Shown here: positions 12,913-16,869 of the stretch, one piece after another
How the letters are laid out: each line of letters opens with the position of its first letter
Numbering within the stretch: the stretch's first letter is position 1
NCBI GenBank assembly: GCA_002369025.1
Contig: DFDV01000075.1
Location: 1-16,869 of the forward strand
DNA length: 16,869 nt
Direction of reading: 5' to 3'
From: Treponema sp. UBA3819
GTDB taxonomy: Bacteria; Spirochaetota; Spirochaetia; Treponematales; Treponemataceae
The notes under the pieces: generated by a model
Seen by the model: the letters and a program-made list of their open reading frames with translations, nothing else
What the model was told of the DNA's origin: nothing
Databases searched by the model: none
Made by a program: the position numbers and the translations under genes

Positions 12913-14061
12913 ATGAAACCAGTAAATCCTCTTGAATCAATTTATTTTATTACACTGCCAGAAGATTATTCTCTTTCCAAAACCGCCATGCACATCGACC
13001 CCACCATTCCGCTTCCCGTGCAGAAAAAAGATGGCGAAGCGGCGGGCTCCTTCAATATGGCAGAACTCACCGAAGAACAGATTCTTTCAGGTCTGCTCAC
13101 CGTTATGGCTTACGATGTAAAAAATCAGCACATCCAGTATTACCGTTCCCTGCTAAAAAACGCCCGCCCCAATATCAAAAAAGAATTGAGCGAAGCAGCC
13201 ATCCTCAAGGCAAAGAACGAAGACTTTGAGCTTGCCGAAGAAATCTTTACCGCCCTGCACGGCTTTGACCCGGAAGACATGGCAATCGTGCTGAACATGG
13301 CACTTTTTTTTGACCAGCGTGCCGACTCCTACCGCCGCTCAGGCTTGCATGAAGATGCCGATGCTTACGATGACAGCGCCCTGCTCTACTACCGTGAAGC
13401 CATGAATGCTGAGCCGGAAGTTCCGGATGCTTTTTTTAACGCAGGCTTTTTCTTCCTCAAGCAGCGCAATTACCACGAGGCAAAAAACTGTTTTGAAACC
13501 TACCTTGCCCTTACCTGCGAAACAAAAGATGAAGATCTGGGAGAAAACGGCATCTACAAAAAGAACCGGGCCCAAGAAGTTTTAAACGACATCCAGAACC
13601 GCAACATGGATGACGAACACTTTAAGGCCGCCTACGATTTAATCAACCGCGGAGAAACTGAAAAAGGTCTGGAAGAAATCCGTCTCTTCCTGCAGAAAAA
13701 TCCCGATGTATGGAACGCATGGTTTATGCTGGGCTGGGGACTGCGCAAGGCAGGCCGCTACGAAGACGCAAAACAGGCATTTGAAAAATCCCTCACCTGC
13801 GAAGGCGGAGAAGAAAACGCCGACACCTATAACGAACTTGCCATCTGCGCCATGGAAGCCGGCAATCTTGAAGAAGCAAAAAAAGAACTGGAAAAAGCAC
13901 TGGCCATCACGCCGGAAAGCACAAAAATCATGTCAAATCTGGGCTATCTTGCCCTCAAGGAAGGAAATCCTGCCGTGGCCGCAAGTTATTTTCAGGCCGT
14001 TCTGGAATTTGACCCCCACGACAAACTGGCTCAGATGGAACTGGCAAAACTGGACGTGTAA
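12913..14061 (+). CDS. TPR-repeat protein
   Basis: The 382-residue product has no signal peptide. Tetratricopeptide repeats are clear in its second half: about 171-204 (FFNAGFFFLKQRNYHEAKNC), 235-260, 266-298 (AWFMLGWGLRKAGRYEDAKQ), 304-336 (TYNELAICAMEAGNLEEAKK) and 338-371 (IMSNLGYLALKEGNPAVAAS). Degenerate helical repeats probably begin near 90. TPR arrays bind partner proteins; the partner is unknown. The first 60 residues are not repeat-like. AAAGGA lies 8 bp before the ATG. Co-transcription with the PilZ gene hints at a shared scaffold or signalling role, but this is inference. Confidence 0.87.
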   Translation: MKPVNPLESIYFITLPEDYSLSKTAMHIDPTIPLPVQKKDGEAAGSFNMAELTEEQILSGLLTVMAYDVKNQHIQYYRSLLKNARPNIKKELSEAAILKAKNEDFELAEEIFTALHGFDPEDMAIVLNMALFFDQRADSYRRSGLHEDADAYDDSALLYYREAMNAEPEVPDAFFNAGFFFLKQRNYHEAKNCFETYLALTCETKDEDLGENGIYKKNRAQEVLNDIQNRNMDDEHFKAAYDLINRGETEKGLEEIRLFLQKNPDVWNAWFMLGWGLRKAGRYEDAKQAFEKSLTCEGGEENADTYNELAICAMEAGNLEEAKKELEKALAITPESTKIMSNLGYLALKEGNPAVAASYFQAVLEFDPHDKLAQMELAKLDV

Positions 14062-14066
14062 GAGTC

Positions 14067-14137
14067 TGCCCTGTTTTTGGGCACAACTTCACGCACGGCT
14101 CCACTTTTAGCCTCTGCCCCGCAGGCTTCGCCTAAAA
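14067..14137. other. Hairpins between convergent genes, possible terminators
   Basis: TGCCC (14067-14071) and GGGCA (14079-14083) form a small stem after the TPR gene. Further on, TTTTAG (14105-14110) and CTAAAA (14132-14137) flank a GC-rich inner stem (CTGC 14114-14117 with GCAG 14121-14124). The second structure overlaps the stop codon of the minus-strand DUF192 gene. Neither has a good T-run, so termination is plausible from position rather than shown. Confidence 0.4.
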
Positions 14138-14575
14138 ATCAAGCTCCAGCCTGTCGCCCACATCCACATTCACCCGCCTGAACCAGCCCTGAGGCACTTC
14201 AAGCGCATAGCGCACGCTCACCGTACTGCTTATGGTGGCAAGGCTATGTGGCGTCATGTCAAAAATGTTCTGGATAATTCCCTTGCGGTCAATGTAGGCA
14301 ATGGAAAGGGGATGGGGAGTATTTTTCATCCAGAAATGCAGAATCTGGTCATTTTCAAAGACAAAAAGCATACCCGTTCCGTCCGGAATTTTTTTTCGCT
14401 CCATAAAGCCGTGTTCACGCTCATCGGAAGTAAGTGCCATTTCTGCCGCAACTTTTACCGTCTCGCCGGAAGCCCTTGTAATCGTCAGATTTTTAACGGC
14501 AAGTTTCTGGGTTTTGCAGGTTCCCAATGCACACATGCAGAAAATAACTGCAATAATACTGTATCGCTTTCTCAT
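14132..14575 (-). CDS. DUF192-family lipoprotein
   Basis: The 147-residue product starts with a lipoprotein-type signal ending ALGTC, with the lipidated cysteine probably at residue 20. The rest is a complete DUF192 domain: EREHGFMERKKIP (52-64), GMLFVFEND (68-76), FWMKNTPHPLSIAYIDRKG (81-99), a shared region before YALEVPQGWF (123-132), and a final GDRLELDF. DUF192 proteins are small beta-rich proteins, often exported, whose biochemical role is not established. AAAGGA upstream overlaps the 3' end of the preceding gene, whose stop codon is one base from this ATG. Translational coupling is likely. Confidence 0.88.
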   Translation of the reverse strand: MRKRYSIIAVIFCMCALGTCKTQKLAVKNLTITRASGETVKVAAEMALTSDEREHGFMERKKIPDGTGMLFVFENDQILHFWMKNTPHPLSIAYIDRKGIIQNIFDMTPHSLATISSTVSVRYALEVPQGWFRRVNVDVGDRLELDF

Positions 14576-14576
14576 C

Positions 14577-15155
14577 TTATAGTCCTTTCAAAAATTCCTC
14601 ACGGTTCTGTTCACCATAAGTTTTTTCCACGTTTGCCTTGTCCATGCGCTCTGTAAAGGCTTTTGCATCAATATATTTCAGGGAAAGAGGACGTTCCAGA
14701 CTCATCATTACGCTGTCATTCTTCCACTGGGATTTTTTAGGCGTCAGCTGGTCAGGAGCCCCGTACTTTTCATTCAGACTGGTAAAAACCGAATAATGGT
14801 CTATCTTTTCCTCGTTCAGATTTATCGTGATGATATAGAGTTTTCCGTCCGCAAACTGAAACCAGCAGCGGCCAAAATATGAAAAAGGAGCATATCTTCC
14901 GTCAGTCTCAATAAGCACCTGATTATCTTTGGGAGAAAAAGAAACGTCCCTGTCGCCGCGATAGCCAAATGCATGATTTTTAAGCAGTTCGGATTTGACC
15001 TCATCCACGCTCATGCCCAGCTTAATATTTCCGTAGCCCATGGGCAGACTTTCGTGGCCACTCCCCTGTCCGGATGCAGATGCAGTCTGACCGGCAGCGA
15101 ATGCAAAAAGAGAAAGACTTGCAAAAACAATACAAAAAATCAAATTCTTCATCAT
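14577..15155 (-). CDS. Small exported protein with an SmpA/OmlA-like motif
   Basis: From the ATG at 15155 the product has 192 residues: a signal peptide (MMKNLIFCIVFASLSLFAFA, likely cut near AAG) and a mature domain. YGNIKLGMSVDEVKSELLKN resembles the start of SmpA/OmlA (BamE-like) folds, followed by alternating beta and loop segments and a Trp/Phe pair in CWFQFADGKLY. The function is not known. I chose 15155 over the longer in-frame ATG at 15248, which would overlap the upstream gene and put 31 residues before the signal peptide; ATG 15152 is equally possible. No Shine-Dalgarno is evident. It is followed one base later by the DUF192 gene, and both products are exported, so they may act together in the envelope. 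Confidence 0.75.
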   Translation of the reverse strand: MMKNLIFCIVFASLSLFAFAAGQTASASGQGSGHESLPMGYGNIKLGMSVDEVKSELLKNHAFGYRGDRDVSFSPKDNQVLIETDGRYAPFSYFGRCWFQFADGKLYIITINLNEEKIDHYSVFTSLNEKYGAPDQLTPKKSQWKNDSVMMSLERPLSLKYIDAKAFTERMDKANVEKTYGEQNREEFLKGL

Positions 15156-15225
15156 TTGAATGTCGGCACAATGCACATGAATTCTGAGGGGAAATAATCT
15201 GACAGGGGCAGAAGAAACCGGGCTT

Positions 15226-16416
15226 TTATTTGAGCTTACTGCGGGCAAATGCAGCGTGCTTCATCAGCTCGGCACAGTCTGAAACAATAAGTTTCTGCGT
15301 ATCGGGATCTATCTTTATGTGTGAGTCTTTTCTGAACTCATAGACATAGCGCAGTTTTACATCATCCGGGAAGCCGCACATATCGGCAAGGTCCTGGGCA
15401 GTAAGACCGATTCTATAATCACGCATAAAGTTCTGGGGCAGTTTTGCCTTTTCTACCTGCAGGGCAAGCATATCCAGCATCTGCGTAATGGGATCCATAA
15501 TCTTAGAGTTAATCAGCTGGCGTGACATAGACCAGAGGCGTTCAGCCAGAGTTGTAGTCAGGCGGGCAATCATCTGCGGCTGGGTTGCAACCATCTGGTT
15601 AAAGTTCCGACTATTTACCACCATCAGGATACATTCTTCATTTGCAATTGCACTGGCAGAGCGGGGCTTGTTTTCCAGCAGTGCCATTTCGCCAAACATA
15701 TCGCCTTTTTTTAGGATGGCAAAAGTAACTTCCTTGCCGTTTACAACCTTGCCGATTTTTACCTGACCAGACTGAATGATAAACATTTCTGCACCGCTCT
15801 GGTTTTCGCAGAAAATCATGGTGTCTTCGGGATATCTGCGGGTCATATCGGCCGTAGGCTCAAAGTAGACCGCCTGCGTATGCTTGCGCAATTCAATAAA
15901 GCGGCGTTTTGCAATCTCGGTATTCTGATTCCGTACGCCAGTCTTTAGGAACTGATAGTAGGCAAAAGCCGCAATGTCAGTCTTTTTCTGCTGGTCGTAG
16001 AACATGCCCACGTTGAAAAGGGAATTGGGATTTGCATCTGCCGCCGCACCTGCCGCAGCCGAACGATGCATCAAAAGTTCATTCACGCCACGCATACGAG
16101 CAGCAAAGGTACGAATCATCTTCATAGCAATAGGAGTATTCTGCTTAATCAAATCGGGATACTGGTCGCGGCGAACAGCAATTACAACTACATCCGTCAT
16201 TGCAACGGAATTTTCAATCTGAGACATACCAGCCATGCAGGAAACAACGCCCACAAAATCACCTGGTCCAAGGATGTCTACGCCATTACCTGAAACAGAG
16301 CCCTGACGTTCACAATGAACCTTACCCGCCTGAATGATAAAAAAGCGGTCAGCAACCTTTCCTTCTACCGTTAGATAAGAACCCTGTTTATAGTTTACGA
16401 ATGACAGTTGCAACAT
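15226..16416 (-). CDS. Dual cyclic-nucleotide-binding protein with probable Crp-type winged helix
   Basis: The 396-residue cytoplasmic product has two cNMP-binding folds. The first (about 5-115) lacks the usual Glu and Arg of the phosphate-binding cassette (GPGDFVGVVSCMAG, 50-63). The second (about 185-300) has an intact one, FGEMALLENKPRSASAIA (241-258), with Glu243 and Arg252. A helical, TPR-like linker (about 125-180) joins them. The C-terminus (about 305-385), with LTAQDLADMCGF and HIKIDPDTQKLIVSD, looks like a Crp/FNR winged helix, so it may bind DNA; this is less certain than the sensors. GGGGA lies upstream of the ATG. It is transcribed from its own consensus promoter directly after murB. 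Confidence 0.87.
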   Translation of the reverse strand: MLQLSFVNYKQGSYLTVEGKVADRFFIIQAGKVHCERQGSVSGNGVDILGPGDFVGVVSCMAGMSQIENSVAMTDVVVIAVRRDQYPDLIKQNTPIAMKMIRTFAARMRGVNELLMHRSAAAGAAADANPNSLFNVGMFYDQQKKTDIAAFAYYQFLKTGVRNQNTEIAKRRFIELRKHTQAVYFEPTADMTRRYPEDTMIFCENQSGAEMFIIQSGQVKIGKVVNGKEVTFAILKKGDMFGEMALLENKPRSASAIANEECILMVVNSRNFNQMVATQPQMIARLTTTLAERLWSMSRQLINSKIMDPITQMLDMLALQVEKAKLPQNFMRDYRIGLTAQDLADMCGFPDDVKLRYVYEFRKDSHIKIDPDTQKLIVSDCAELMKHAAFARSKLK

Positions 16417-16445
16417 AATACATCCCCGTTTTTCACTATTTTAAT

Positions 16446-16474
16446 AGTATAAAAGCCACCGTTGCTTTTGTCAA
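16446..16474 (-). promoter_or_regulatory. Consensus promoter of the cyclic-nucleotide-binding gene
   Basis: On the minus strand, TTGACA (16474-16469) is a perfect -35, followed after 17 bp by TATACT (16451-16446). The predicted leader is about 24 nt and includes a GGGGA ribosome-binding site. The murB stop codon TGA lies inside the -35 hexamer. Confidence 0.88.
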
Positions 16475-16869
16475 TGTAAGAAAAAGTCACCAAGGAAAAT
16501 TATTTCACATTCCAGCTGAATGCCCTTCTTTTCCGCCACGATTTTTTTTATCAATTGCACAAGGTCAAAAATATCCTGGGCAGTAGCGTCTCCTGCGTTC
16601 ACAATAAAGTTTCCGTGCCAGGGAGCCACTTGCGCCCCGCCTACCTGAAGACCTTTCAGCCCGCACTCGTCAATTACTTTTCCAGCAATCACGCCCTGCG
16701 CCACATCATTTTTAAACACGCTTCCTGCGCTGGGGGCCAGAAAATGACCTTTTTCCTTTCTCCGGGCAATGCAGTCTTCCGATTTTTCAGCGTCAAAGCC
16801 TTTTAAAAGGGCAAACTGGGCCGAAAGAATAATGTGGCGGGGGAAAGTCTCCCCCTCGCTCCAGCCCGC
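16471..16869 (-). CDS. murB: UDP-N-acetylenolpyruvoylglucosamine reductase, C-terminal part
   Basis: The reading frame is open from the right edge to a TGA at 16471-16473, giving 132 residues of the MurB C-terminal domain. MurB reduces UDP-GlcNAc-enolpyruvate to UDP-MurNAc with NADPH and FAD, an early cytoplasmic step of peptidoglycan synthesis. APSAGSVFKN holds the catalytic serine that protonates the intermediate. AGKVIDECGLKGLQVGGAQV and HGNFIVNAGDATAQDIFDL are family signatures, and LECEIIFLG near the end holds the conserved glutamate. The FAD-binding domain and start codon lie beyond the window. A GTG inside this stretch (at 16719) is an internal valine, not a start. Confidence 0.95.
   Translation of the reverse strand, partial: AGWSEGETFPRHIILSAQFALLKGFDAEKSEDCIARRKEKGHFLAPSAGSVFKNDVAQGVIAGKVIDECGLKGLQVGGAQVAPWHGNFIVNAGDATAQDIFDLVQLIKKIVAEKKGIQLECEIIFLGDFFLH

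Noticed and set aside
15156..15248. A start at 15248 for the small exported protein
   Set aside because: It would overlap the stop of the cyclic-nucleotide-binding gene and place 31 non-signal residues before a clear signal peptide.
16830..16869. Resemblance between the right-edge GGGGGAGACTTTCCCCC palindrome and the hairpin at 1370-1385
   Set aside because: The right-edge copy lies in frame within murB and encodes a plausible MurB segment, so it is not evidence for a second repeat copy without a genome search.

Overview
The window looks like a chromosomal segment of a host-associated Treponema-type spirochete. This is inferred from gene content: spirochete-style lipoprotein signals, a PilZ protein with the PlzA-like two-part layout, a two-sensor cyclic-nucleotide-binding protein, TPR and SPOR proteins, and a spirochete-like MurB. 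No rRNA, tRNA or CRISPR array was seen. Most genes are chromosomal housekeeping or cell-envelope genes; the accessory DNA is confined to the left edge.

Layout. (1) Positions 1-153 hold one end of an insertion sequence: the first 25 codons of an IS1182-like transposase (minus strand), its promoter, and a terminal-repeat-like end that folds as a terminator. (2) 196-1170 (minus) encodes a lipoprotein of unknown function behind a consensus promoter whose spacer contains an 8-bp A/T run. (3) A GC-rich, hairpin-rich block (about 1286-1386) precedes polA (DNA polymerase I), coaE (dephospho-CoA kinase) and a membrane-anchored SPOR protein. These three are tightly spaced and end at a strong terminator (5789-5838). 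(4) A 505-residue secreted, probably outer-membrane protein (5886-7403) converges on a periplasmic von Willebrand A protein with a Pro-Glu linker (7447-8748, minus); a two-sided terminator lies between them. (5) Divergently, an unknown protein (8821-9912) and an XRE-cupin regulator (9914-10501) form an apparent operon. They are followed by rpsU (ribosomal protein S21) and an overlapping NAGPA-type phosphodiester glycosidase lipoprotein. (6) A PilZN/PilZ c-di-GMP-type protein and a TPR protein follow. (7) The right end is a minus-strand cluster: murB (5' end beyond the window), a dual cyclic-nucleotide-binding regulator, a small exported protein and a DUF192 lipoprotein.

One pattern recurs. 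Several genes that begin a transcription unit have a -10-like hexamer only 6-7 bp upstream of ATG and no Shine-Dalgarno (75, 1415, 5886, 8748 and 11817), whereas most genes inside operons, plus rpsU, do have one. This suggests leaderless or near-leaderless mRNAs. Other points worth a second look are a start codon sitting in the loop of an 11-bp inverted repeat (5874-5903), a terminator inside the start of a coding region (10811-10843), and a non-canonical Walker A in CoaE. I found no convincing new defence or mobile system; the most interesting signals concern gene expression and protein architecture.
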